This document shows, piece after piece, positions 8,307 through 16,354 of a DNA stretch of 64,000 bases. The stretch is from Pseudomonas sp. (GTDB taxonomy: Bacteria; Pseudomonadota; Gammaproteobacteria; Pseudomonadales; Pseudomonadaceae), in assembly GCA_030699825.1 (NCBI GenBank), contig JAUYKV010000067.1, positions 1 through 64,000 on the forward strand, read 5' to 3'. Position numbers and translations under genes: made by a program. Within the stretch, counting starts at the first letter, position 1. Every line of letters begins with the position of its first letter. Below the pieces are notes generated by a model that searched no databases, was not told the origin of the DNA, and saw only the letters and a list, made by a program, of their open reading frames with translations.

Positions 8307-9182
8307 ATGCAAAGATATTCGCAGAGTCCAAATAAATTTATTTTGAAGGTTAGTTGCAATACCACCACGGGGATTGTGGCAGGTGTAGCGTCTTATTTGA
8401 ATGATCGCGGCTGCTATATCGCTGATGTGTCACAGTATGATGATGACAGTACCGGCAAGTTCTTTATGCGCTTGGTGTTCGATGCGCTCGATGAGTCAAC
8501 CTGCTGCATCGAAGAACTGAGGCGCGGGTTCTTGGACCTGGCCCAAAAGTACAATATTGACTGGTCAATGCATGAAACGTGCAGACCGCAAAAATTACTC
8601 CTGATGGTGTCGAAATTTGATCATTGCCTAGATGATCTGCTCTATCGCTATCGTAAAGGGGAGCTGTTTGTCGAGATCACGGCGGTGGTGTCTAATCATG
8701 AGGATCTCCGTGAGATGGTTGAGCGGGAAGGCATTAATTTTGTGTACCTTCCAGTGACCCAAGATACCAAGATCAAGCAGGAGCAAGAACTGCTTAAATT
8801 AGTGAGCGATACAGACACCGACCTGGTGGTTCTTGCGCGTTACATGCAAATTCTCTCAGATGACCTGTGCAAACAGTTGCGTGGGAAGGCAATTAACATT
8901 CATCACTCGTTCTTGCCTGGGTTTAAAGGTGCCAAGCCGTATCACCAAGCGTTTGAGCGAGGCGTAAAGCTGATTGGAGCAACGGCACACTACGTGACGT
9001 CCGACCTGGATGAGGGGCCTATTATCGAGCAGTCCGTGCAACTGGTAGACCATAGCTACTGTCCGGAAGAGCTGGTTGCAGTTGGCCGAGATACCGAGAC
9101 GACGGCACTGGCTCGCGCCGTAAAAATGCATGTGGAACACCGCATTTTTCTTGACGGCAATAAAACTGTTATTTTCAAATAA
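8307..9182 (+). CDS. purU: Formyltetrahydrofolate deformylase
   Basis: Hydrolyses 10-formyl-THF to formate and THF. The 291-residue protein has an N-terminal ACT-type domain (about 8-85) and a C-terminal formyltransferase fold with [17 protein letters not shown] (catalytic Asn/His) and [11 protein letters not shown] (catalytic Asp). The start at 8307 follows GGAG by nine bases and fits family length. Upstream in-frame codons are poorly placed. In this operon it would release the C1 unit as formate and regenerate THF for the demethylase. A housekeeping purU is probably elsewhere in the genome. Confidence 0.9.
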   Translation: MQRYSQSPNKFILKVSCNTTTGIVAGVASYLNDRGCYIADVSQYDDDSTGKFFMRLVFDALDESTCCIEELRRGFLDLAQKYNIDWSMHETCRPQKLLLMVSKFDHCLDDLLYRYRKGELFVEITAVVSNHEDLREMVEREGINFVYLPVTQDTKIKQEQELLKLVSDTDTDLVVLARYMQILSDDLCKQLRGKAINIHHSFLPGFKGAKPYHQAFERGVKLIGATAHYVTSDLDEGPIIEQSVQLVDHSYCPEELVAVGRDTETTALARAVKMHVEHRIFLDGNKTVIFK

Positions 9183-9196
9183 GAGCGATTTCTAGC

Positions 9197-10093
9197 ATGG
9201 CTCAGATAATTGACGGCAAGCTGTTATCAATACAGGTACTAGAACAAGTTGCTCATGAAGTTGACATTTTGAAAGCTGAGTGCGGCATTGTTCCTGCGCT
9301 GGCGGTCATATTGGTCGGGGACGACCCCGCGAGTCAAGTGTATGTGCGCAACAAAGCGAAGCGTGCCACTGAGGTGGGAATGCTGTCCCTCGAGTACCGG
9401 TTCGATGCAGATATCGCCCAGGTCAAACTGAACAGATTGATCCGGGAACTGAACAGCGACCCAACGGTGCATGGAATTTTAGTGCAGTTGCCGTTGCCCG
9501 ACCACTTGAATGAAGATGAAATCATCTCCGCTATCGCCCCAAGCAAAGATGTCGATGGTTTTCATCCTCAGAACGTTGGCGCGTTAGCGTCAGGCCAGCC
9601 TGCGCTGGTGCCATGTACACCTCAGGGCTGCATGATCATGCTGCGAAAGGTCTACGCCGATCTGAGTGGTAAATCAGCGGTGGTCATAGGTCGTTCGAAC
9701 ATCGTTGGGAAACCTATGGCAGCGTTATTGCTCCAGGCAAATTGTACAGTGACGATCGTTCATTCACATACCGCAAATATAGAAGATTTCTGTCGCCAGG
9801 CGGATATTGTGGTCGCGGCAGTTGGGCGGGTAGGCCTCGTAAAGTCTTCCTGGATAAAGCCAGGCGCTACGGTCATTGATGTTGGTATTAATGAGATTCA
9901 CGAGGAGGGGCGGCGCAAACTCCGAGGCGATGTTGACTTTCAAGACGTCGAGCCAATCGCCGGGGCCATTACCCCCGTCCCAGGTGGCGTTGGGCCGATG
10001 ACCATAGCATGCTTGCTGCTGAATACCTTAAAAGCTGCAAAGAAAAAAAACACATCCCTGAAACTGGATGATATGGCGTTTGAGGCCATGTAA
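9197..10093 (+). CDS. folD: Bifunctional methylene-THF dehydrogenase / methenyl-THF cyclohydrolase
   Basis: Converts 5,10-methylene-THF to 10-formyl-THF with NADP reduction. The 298 residues include YVRNKAKRA (catalytic Lys), [18 protein letters not shown], the nucleotide-binding [11 protein letters not shown] and the C-terminal [10 protein letters not shown], all standard for FolD. It starts 14 bp after purU, within the same lower-GC operon. Between a methyl-THF oxidising MetF and PurU it completes a methyl-to-formate route. Confidence 0.93.
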   Translation: MAQIIDGKLLSIQVLEQVAHEVDILKAECGIVPALAVILVGDDPASQVYVRNKAKRATEVGMLSLEYRFDADIAQVKLNRLIRELNSDPTVHGILVQLPLPDHLNEDEIISAIAPSKDVDGFHPQNVGALASGQPALVPCTPQGCMIMLRKVYADLSGKSAVVIGRSNIVGKPMAALLLQANCTVTIVHSHTANIEDFCRQADIVVAAVGRVGLVKSSWIKPGATVIDVGINEIHEEGRRKLRGDVDFQDVEPIAGAITPVPGGVGPMTIACLLLNTLKAAKKKNTSLKLDDMAFEAM

Positions 10094-10167
10094 AAGTATG
10101 TGGCGCATGGAGAGTGCCTACTATGAATGTGTCCATGATAAATATTGTTTGATGATGGGAGTCAGTT

Positions 10168-11550
10168 ATGAATAAGGTGAAAGTGGAATATGCAATTATT
10201 GGTTCGGGAACGGCTGGGCTGGGTGCATATTCAAGAATTCGTCGTAAGACTGACAATTTCATCATGATCCAACATGGACCTTATGGCACCACATGCGCCA
10301 GGGTAGGTTGTATGCCGAGCAAAATGCTGATTACCGCAGCTGATCATGCGCATGAGATTACCGAAGGGGGTTTTTTTGGTGTAAATGGTAGTTACCAAGT
10401 GGACGGGGTTCACGTTTTTGAGCGACTCAGAAGAGATAGGGCGCAGAAATTTGTTGGTGGGGTGTTGAAGCAAATAAATGATATTCCCGTAGAGTTTAAG
10501 CTCAAAGGTTTCGCCAAGTTTGCTGGTCCGAATACCGTTGTGGTCGATAACAGTTTGACGATCGAGGCCGACAAGATCATTGTTGCTTGTGGCTCGCGAC
10601 CGAATGTCCCAGACGTATTCAAAAAAATACAGAAAAGGCTGTATACAAGCGACAGCATCTTTGAGATTGAAAACCTACCTGAGTCGCTCGGGGTTATTGG
10701 TTTAGGCGTGATTGCGCTAGAACTCGGCCAGTCGTTCCACCGCCTTGGTGTGAAAACCACGTTCTTCGGTCGTTCCGGGCGGACTGGAGATTTAACTCAT
10801 CCGGATATGCAAGGCGCGACGTTAGATGTCTTGAGTAAAGAGCTGGATATCATACCCCAAGGGGAAGTGTTGGACGCTTGGGAGGATGATGAGTGTGCCT
10901 GGGTCAAATACAGGTTGGCCAGCGGCGACACAATTGTCAGGAATTTCGCTGCCATACTGGTTGCGGTGGGAAGAGTCTCGAATATTGACAAACTGAATAT
11001 TCAGAGCACAGGCGTCGAACTTGACTCAAAAGGGTTTCCGTATTTTGACGCTCAGACAATGCAGTGTGGCGAAAGTCCTATCTACATTGCCGGCGATGCG
11101 ACCGATGAATTGCCTTTATGGCATGAGGCCTATGATGAAGGTCGGATTGCAGGGGATAGCGCTCTTAATTTCCCTGAAAAAGTAAAGGGCGTTAGAAAGG
11201 TTCCCTTGGGTATTTACTTTACTGACCCGCAAATGGCCATTGTAGGGAAGAGCTTCAATCAGCTAGCGGGTGTGGATATTGTAATTGGTGACTTGCCTTT
11301 TCGAGGCCCCCGGCATGAGGTGTGGAATAAGACCCAAGGCAGAATTCAAGTTTATTTAGAGGCGAGGTCTGGAGTTATCTTGGGCGCAGAGTTACTGGGG
11401 TATCAAGCTGAGCACCTGGCGCATCTGTTGGCGCTGGCGATCACTCACAAAATGACCGCTGATCAAGTGTTGGAAATGCCAATATACCACCCGAGCGCCG
11501 AGGAAGTGCTGCGCAATGTGCTAAATCAAGCAAGGTTCAAACTAACGTGA
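10168..11550 (+). CDS. Dihydrolipoamide-dehydrogenase-like flavoprotein disulfide reductase
   Basis: A 460-residue class I pyridine nucleotide-disulfide oxidoreductase. It has an FAD-binding GSGTAGLGA motif near the N-terminus, redox-active Cys43/Cys48 in TTCARVGCMPSK, a second Rossmann motif (GVIGLGVIALELGQ), the FAD site YIAGDATDELPL and a C-terminal YHPSAEEVL that supplies the His/Glu dyad. It is thus a complete enzyme, not a fragment. No lipoyl protein or 2-oxo-acid dehydrogenase genes are nearby. It lies between folD and metV/metF, so I infer it accepts electrons from methyl-THF oxidation or reduces a thiol/disulfide partner. True lipoamide specificity is doubtful. Confidence 0.8.
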   Translation: MNKVKVEYAIIGSGTAGLGAYSRIRRKTDNFIMIQHGPYGTTCARVGCMPSKMLITAADHAHEITEGGFFGVNGSYQVDGVHVFERLRRDRAQKFVGGVLKQINDIPVEFKLKGFAKFAGPNTVVVDNSLTIEADKIIVACGSRPNVPDVFKKIQKRLYTSDSIFEIENLPESLGVIGLGVIALELGQSFHRLGVKTTFFGRSGRTGDLTHPDMQGATLDVLSKELDIIPQGEVLDAWEDDECAWVKYRLASGDTIVRNFAAILVAVGRVSNIDKLNIQSTGVELDSKGFPYFDAQTMQCGESPIYIAGDATDELPLWHEAYDEGRIAGDSALNFPEKVKGVRKVPLGIYFTDPQMAIVGKSFNQLAGVDIVIGDLPFRGPRHEVWNKTQGRIQVYLEARSGVILGAELLGYQAEHLAHLLALAITHKMTADQVLEMPIYHPSAEEVLRNVLNQARFKLT

Positions 11551-11731
11551 TTCGTCTGGATTTCCTGCTTCAGATTGGCAGTTGCTCGATTAGCATCTGG
11601 CACGCCAGGCGTTGCTCTGCCTCAGAAGTCTTGCTCGATGGCTCAGTTGAACGGCCCTATGTTCTGGCAGTATGGCCTCATAAACGTCACTGTCCCTCAG
11701 CCAGTATCAAGCACCTTCGCAGGAGGATACA

Positions 11732-12226
11732 GTGAGAAAAGTCCGTTACTGGTCGGTGGACCACGCCGCTTTCCTTGAATTTTTATATAACAAATTTGAA
11801 GCGGTGATGGTTGGTCTACATCCGTTATGGCGTGCAATTGGCTATCAGCGTATCGAGCGGCCAATGGCCACTGCGGAAAAGCTGATTAAAGGATTGCTAT
11901 TTGATTGTCAGATGTGTGGCCAGTGCATGCTTTCGTCCAACGGCATGTCGTGTCCAATGAACTGTCCCAAGACATTGAGAAACGGCCCCTGTGGTGGGGT
12001 ACGGGAAAACGGTAACTGTGAAGTAAATGCGGACATGCGCTGTGTGTTTGTTGAGGCTGCCAGAGGCAGTCAGAAGATGCGTGGCGGCGACCTGATCGAG
12101 GTCGTGCAGTTGCCGGTAGACCACAGATTGAAAGGCTCTTCTTCCTGGCTGCGCGTAGCACAGCAAAAAGGTTTAGAGAAACAGGCGCTAAAAAACCACA
12201 CCGCTACAAAAGCAGAGGGAGAATGA
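11732..12226 (+). CDS. MetV-like zinc/Cys-rich partner of methylenetetrahydrofolate reductase
   Basis: A 164-residue protein built around the MTHFR C-terminal-type cysteine domain: CQMCGQC, then CPMNCPKTLRNGPCGG, CE and CVF (eight cysteines between about 65 and 115). In acetogens this domain forms MetV, which pairs with a short MetF. Here it is a separate gene overlapping metF by ATGA, the same pairing. GTG is the start, chosen because a perfect AGGAGG lies six bases upstream. The cysteines probably bind metal. The role is electron transfer or structural support for MetF. Confidence 0.78.
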   Translation: MRKVRYWSVDHAAFLEFLYNKFEAVMVGLHPLWRAIGYQRIERPMATAEKLIKGLLFDCQMCGQCMLSSNGMSCPMNCPKTLRNGPCGGVRENGNCEVNADMRCVFVEAARGSQKMRGGDLIEVVQLPVDHRLKGSSSWLRVAQQKGLEKQALKNHTATKAEGE

Positions 12227-13257
12227 GAGTGGCTAGCGAATCGATCAGCCTTGCCCCACCTCAGTCTAACGACGTGACGGAAGGGTATGCGTCTACCAGC
12301 CAGCTGGAGCATGTCCTTCGACAGGGGTACTTTGCAGTTACCACCGAGCTGGCACCGCCGGATTCGGCGTGCGCCGAGGATGTATATGAACGAGCCCGGG
12401 TGTTTGACGGTGTAGTGGATGGGATGAACGCTACCGACGGCTCCGGCGCCCGCTGCCACATGTCCAGCCTCGCCGTCTGTGCACTGTTGAACAGGATCGG
12501 ATACTCACCCGTCATGCAGATATCTTGCCGTGACAGGAATCGCATCGCAATCCAGGGAGATGTTCTGGGAGCGGCTGCGATGGGCATCTCGAACATCATG
12601 TGCTTGAGCGGTGACGGCGTCCAAGTTGGCGACCATCCCGGCGCCAAACCCGTGTTCGACCTAGACAGCATGTCATCATTGGAAATCATCCGAGGCATGC
12701 GCGATAACGCCCGCTTCCAGAGCGGTCGCATGCTGAGTTCGTCGCCCAAGGTGTTTCTGGGGGCCGCCGCCAACCCCTTCATGCCGGATCACAAGTTCCG
12801 AGTGACTCGACTGGCCAAGAAAATCGCAGCGGGAGCTCAGTTTGTACAGACGCAGTACTGTTTCGATATTCCTTTACTAGAGGAATATATGGATCAAGTT
12901 CGCGATCAGGGATTGGATCAGAAAGTATTTATTCTGGTGGGTGTCGGACCCTTGCCCTCCGCTCGTGGTGCCGAGTTTATCCGTTCCAAGGTGCCTGGCG
13001 TGCATATTCCAGATGCAATCATAAAGCGCCTTGCTGGCGCCGAGAATCAAAAGGAAGAGGGTAAAAAGATCTGCATCGAAATGATGCAGCAGATTAAACA
13101 GATCAAAGGCATTAGTGGTGTCCATATCATGGCATTCCGCATGGAGGAAACCGTCGCAGAAATGGTACAGGCAGCCGGAGTATTGGGCGGACGGGTGCCT
13201 TGGTATCCAGGAGATCGTTGTCTTGGTAGGCCTGAGCGAAGAGCCCAGAGCATATGA
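12223..13257 (+). CDS. Methylenetetrahydrofolate reductase (MetF family, MetV-dependent type)
   Basis: A TIM-barrel MTHFR of 344 residues. The N-terminal VTTELAPP carries the conserved Glu, QISCRDRNR and CLSGDGVQVGDHPGA match the folate/FAD-site blocks, and FVQTQYCFDI and KVFILVGVGPL follow in family order. It differs from the E. coli-type housekeeping MetF and resembles the acetogen/short form that works with MetV, encoded immediately upstream with a 4-bp overlap. In this context it most likely runs in the oxidative direction, 5-methyl-THF to 5,10-methylene-THF. The electron acceptor is not evident; the neighbouring flavoprotein is a candidate. Confidence 0.82.
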   Translation: MRVASESISLAPPQSNDVTEGYASTSQLEHVLRQGYFAVTTELAPPDSACAEDVYERARVFDGVVDGMNATDGSGARCHMSSLAVCALLNRIGYSPVMQISCRDRNRIAIQGDVLGAAAMGISNIMCLSGDGVQVGDHPGAKPVFDLDSMSSLEIIRGMRDNARFQSGRMLSSSPKVFLGAAANPFMPDHKFRVTRLAKKIAAGAQFVQTQYCFDIPLLEEYMDQVRDQGLDQKVFILVGVGPLPSARGAEFIRSKVPGVHIPDAIIKRLAGAENQKEEGKKICIEMMQQIKQIKGISGVHIMAFRMEETVAEMVQAAGVLGGRVPWYPGDRCLGRPERRAQSI

Positions 13258-13437
13258 TTTAAAAGACCTAGACGGTGCATGGATGCCGCAGTGCTGGATC
13301 AAGTGGCGCCTTCCAAAGGCGGGCCTGGTATCGGCAAGAGGTAATGCCGGGAGGCCATATCAGGACGAGTAATGGTGGAGCCATCAGTTTGCTTGCATGC
13401 CTACGCATTGAGAGTACGAACGCTACGGGAGCCGGTC

Positions 13438-14226
13438 ATGAGTGATAAAGATTTTACTTTCGATATTTTGCTGAAAGAGAAACGCAATGGTGTTGTGTTT
13501 CTTACGATGAATAACCCGTCGAAGTTCAACTTGCTTTCGGAGTCGATGCTGCGGGCCTTGCAAGCCGAGTTGGATGAGGCTCGAGAAGATACCAGCACTA
13601 AATGTCTCGTTATTGCCGGGGCTGGCAAAGCCTTTTGCGCGGGGCATGACTTAAAGGAGATGCGCTCAAGCGGAGAGCTTGATTACTACAAGGAACTATT
13701 TAGAACCTGTAGTCAAGTCATGCAAAGTATCGTATCGCTTCCTGTACCTGTCATTGCAAGGGTCCAGGGGATTGCCGCGGCAGCGGGTTGTCAACTGGTT
13801 GCAAGTTGTGATCTGGCGATCGTCTCGCAAGCGGCAAGATTTGCAGTGTCTGGAATCAATGTAGGCCTGTTCTGTTCCACGCCCGCGGTTGCGCTGTCCC
13901 GTAGTATTTCATCGAAGCGGGCATTCGATATGCTTTGTACCGGTAGTTTCATCGACGCTGAAACCGCCCTGGATTGGGGGCTGGTCAGCCAGGTCGTAGC
14001 TGAGCATGAACTCGATGAGGCTATTGAAGAAAAGCTAAAACAGATATTGAGTAAAAGCTCGAAGGCTATCCGCTATGGTAAATCGATGTTTCATGCGCAG
14101 CGACAGATGCCGCTGACTGATGCCTATTCATTAGCGGGAGATGTCATGGCGAGAAATATGATGGAGCCCGACACCTGCGAGGGCATAGATGCATTCCTGG
14201 AGAAGCGGACGCCGGTATTTTCATAA
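13438..14226 (+). CDS. Crotonase-fold protein, ECHDC3-like, lacking both hydratase glutamates
   Basis: A 262-residue enoyl-CoA hydratase/isomerase-fold protein: NNPSKFNLLS, the oxyanion-hole region AGHDLKEMRSSG and GIAAAAGCQLVASCDLA. Its blocks match the ECHDC3 subgroup (GINVGLFCSTPAVALSR). Canonical hydratases, and DmdD, use two Glu residues in the GGGCEL and PE...G regions. Here those positions appear as Gln (AGCQL) and Gly (VSGINVG), so ordinary hydration is unlikely. It could bind an acyl-CoA product or act by another mechanism. The ATG at 13438 has GGGAG seven bases upstream. It is in the same operon and composition as dmdA-metF. Confidence 0.8.
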   Translation: MSDKDFTFDILLKEKRNGVVFLTMNNPSKFNLLSESMLRALQAELDEAREDTSTKCLVIAGAGKAFCAGHDLKEMRSSGELDYYKELFRTCSQVMQSIVSLPVPVIARVQGIAAAAGCQLVASCDLAIVSQAARFAVSGINVGLFCSTPAVALSRSISSKRAFDMLCTGSFIDAETALDWGLVSQVVAEHELDEAIEEKLKQILSKSSKAIRYGKSMFHAQRQMPLTDAYSLAGDVMARNMMEPDTCEGIDAFLEKRTPVFS

Positions 14227-14374
14227 TGAATATGGATCAAGCGTCCTGTGCTGGCGGATGCCAGGGTAGACAATTCATTCGTGAGTGACGGGTGCGCACT
14301 GGATTGTTTTCTATCTGGGTTGCGGTTTGTCAACAGCGAAATACTCGTGATAATAAAAAATGTTAGGAGGGTAT

Positions 14375-16009
14375 ATGAACGGTTTTTGCGCCTTCAATGA
14401 TCTTATGTCCAAGAATTCGGCTAACTATACTTCCCTGTCGCCGTTAAGTTTTATCAAACGTGCAGCCAGTGTCTATCCGAACAGAAAAGCTGTTGTCTAT
14501 AACGAGACTGAGTACAGCTGGGCTGAGACGTACACGCGCTGTTGCAAGTTGTCCGCGGCGCTCAAGCGCCTCGGTGTGTCAAGAGGTGACGTGGTATCGG
14601 TAATGCTGCCAAACGTGCCGGCAATGTACGAGGCACACTTTGGCATTCCCATGACAGGCGCTGTTATCAACGCCATCAATATTCGCCTTGATGCTGCGGC
14701 AGTTGCCTATATCTTGTCCCATAGCAAGACGAAAGTCCTCTTGGTTGATCCGGAGTTTGTCGGTGTGGTTGCGCAGGCGTTGAGCCTGCTCGAGGGGCAT
14801 CGGCCAGTTGTTATTAATGTTCGCGATGAGAGCTATACCCAAGGATCCGAGTTAGGTGACCTTGAGTATGAGCGCTTGCTGGATGCTGAAACAGACGTTA
14901 ATGAGTGGCAGATTCCGAACGATGAGTGGGACGCGATAGCACTCGGCTATACCTCTGGCACGACAGGGGAACCGAAGGGCGTAGTAACCCATCACCGTGG
15001 CGCATACTTGAATGCGGTGAGTAACGTACTCTCATGGAGCTTGCCGCGAGAAGTAACATACTTGTGGACCCTGCCACTGTTTCACTGCAACGGCTGGTGC
15101 TTTCCCTGGACCATGGCAGCAATTGCAGGAACCAACGTGTGCTTGCGTCGGGTTGATGCAAATCGAATAGTGGAGTTGATCAAGCGGCTCGGTGTTACCC
15201 ACTATTGTGGTGCGCCGATTGTCCATTCAATGATTGCCGACGCGGTTCAGGGTAGCGTGGGCGAGTTTGCTCATAAGGTCCATGGTCTGATTGCCGGCGC
15301 AGCACCACCGGCGTCTATTTTGGAGCGAATGGAGAAGATCGGGATTGACCTTACCCATGTGTATGGGCTGACCGAGACCTATGGGCCGGCGGCGGTTTGT
15401 GCAAAACATCCTGATTGGGACAATCTTCCATTGGAACAACGTGTCTTGCTCAATGGCAGACAGGGCGTCGCCTACCCGCTTCAGGAAGAGGTCGCGGTAC
15501 TTGATTCAGAGACCCTGCTGCCTGTCCCTTCTGATGGGGAAACCGTCGGCGAGATTATGTTCAGGGGAAATATTGTTATGAAAGGCTACCTGAATAACGA
15601 AAAGGCGACAGCCGAAGCGTTCTCCGGAGGGTGGTTTCATAGCGGTGATCTGGCCGTGGTCCACCCAGATGGATACCTGAAGATTACCGATCGACTTAAG
15701 GACATAATTATATCGGGTGGGGAGAATATCTCCTCCTTAGAGGTGGAGAGTGTGATCGACAGCCACCCAAGTGTTCACATGGTAGCGGTTGTGGCTATGC
15801 CTGATAGTAAGTGGGGCGAGGTTCCTGCCGCATTCGTACAGCTTCGCGAGGGCTGTTTCGCATCTGAGTCTGAGTTGATTAGTTACTGTAAGCAACGTTT
15901 GGCAGGCTTTAAGACGCCGAAGAAAATAATATTCGAAAACCTGCAGACGACATCTACTGGAAAGATACAGAAGTTTCATCTCCGGCAAAAACTGGCTGGG
16001 ACTGCATGA
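14375..16009 (+). CDS. Acyl-CoA ligase, DmdB-like (AMP-binding family)
   Basis: Activates a carboxylic acid to its CoA thioester via an acyl-adenylate. The 544-residue protein has the P-loop YTSGTTGEPKGVV, LPLFHCNGW, GLTETYGPAAV, the hinge region HSGDLAVVHPDGYLKITDR, the ISGGENISSLEVE motif and a C-terminal Lys in TSTGKIQKF, so all catalytic blocks are present. The start was chosen at the second ATG, five bases after AGGAGG. In the DMSP demethylation pathway the matching step is DmdB, methylmercaptopropionate to its CoA ester. A CaiC-like betaine:CoA ligase is the alternative. It is the last lower-GC gene of the operon. Confidence 0.82.
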   Translation: MNGFCAFNDLMSKNSANYTSLSPLSFIKRAASVYPNRKAVVYNETEYSWAETYTRCCKLSAALKRLGVSRGDVVSVMLPNVPAMYEAHFGIPMTGAVINAINIRLDAAAVAYILSHSKTKVLLVDPEFVGVVAQALSLLEGHRPVVINVRDESYTQGSELGDLEYERLLDAETDVNEWQIPNDEWDAIALGYTSGTTGEPKGVVTHHRGAYLNAVSNVLSWSLPREVTYLWTLPLFHCNGWCFPWTMAAIAGTNVCLRRVDANRIVELIKRLGVTHYCGAPIVHSMIADAVQGSVGEFAHKVHGLIAGAAPPASILERMEKIGIDLTHVYGLTETYGPAAVCAKHPDWDNLPLEQRVLLNGRQGVAYPLQEEVAVLDSETLLPVPSDGETVGEIMFRGNIVMKGYLNNEKATAEAFSGGWFHSGDLAVVHPDGYLKITDRLKDIIISGGENISSLEVESVIDSHPSVHMVAVVAMPDSKWGEVPAAFVQLREGCFASESELISYCKQRLAGFKTPKKIIFENLQTTSTGKIQKFHLRQKLAGTA

Positions 16010-16354
16010 CATAGGTGCGCGATATGAAGCCGTCTCGACACTCCGTCTTTGTCGAGGCTGCTTGGTGTCGGATTGACATACTTTTAGGCGTTACGCTGCA
16101 TGATGTGTCGTGAGTTAGTGGCCATTTTGGCGTCAAACTCTATGTTCTGAAAACGCTGCCATGAAACATGGCATCCCCCCTGGGGTAAGGCTGGCAGTGG
16201 TAGATAAAAAGAAATCCCACCCGTAATGCAGCAGGGCTCGGCACGTTCTTGGCCGATCAAACGCGCGTGGAGGCGTGCGCGAAAAATCCTTGTCGGCTCA
16301 CCTCGAGTCGTTCGTATGGCAGACATATCAAACTATAATAATGGAGAACTTGAT
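16010..16354. other. Spacer at the composition junction between ligase and BCCT gene
   Basis: About 345 bp with no gene. CTCGACA/TGTCGAG at about 16035-16057 forms a hairpin after the ligase that could end the operon, though without a T-run. The DNA changes from the lower-GC operon to the GC-rich transporter gene here, so an old recombination junction is plausible. The BCCT promoter probably lies here too. Confidence 0.4.
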
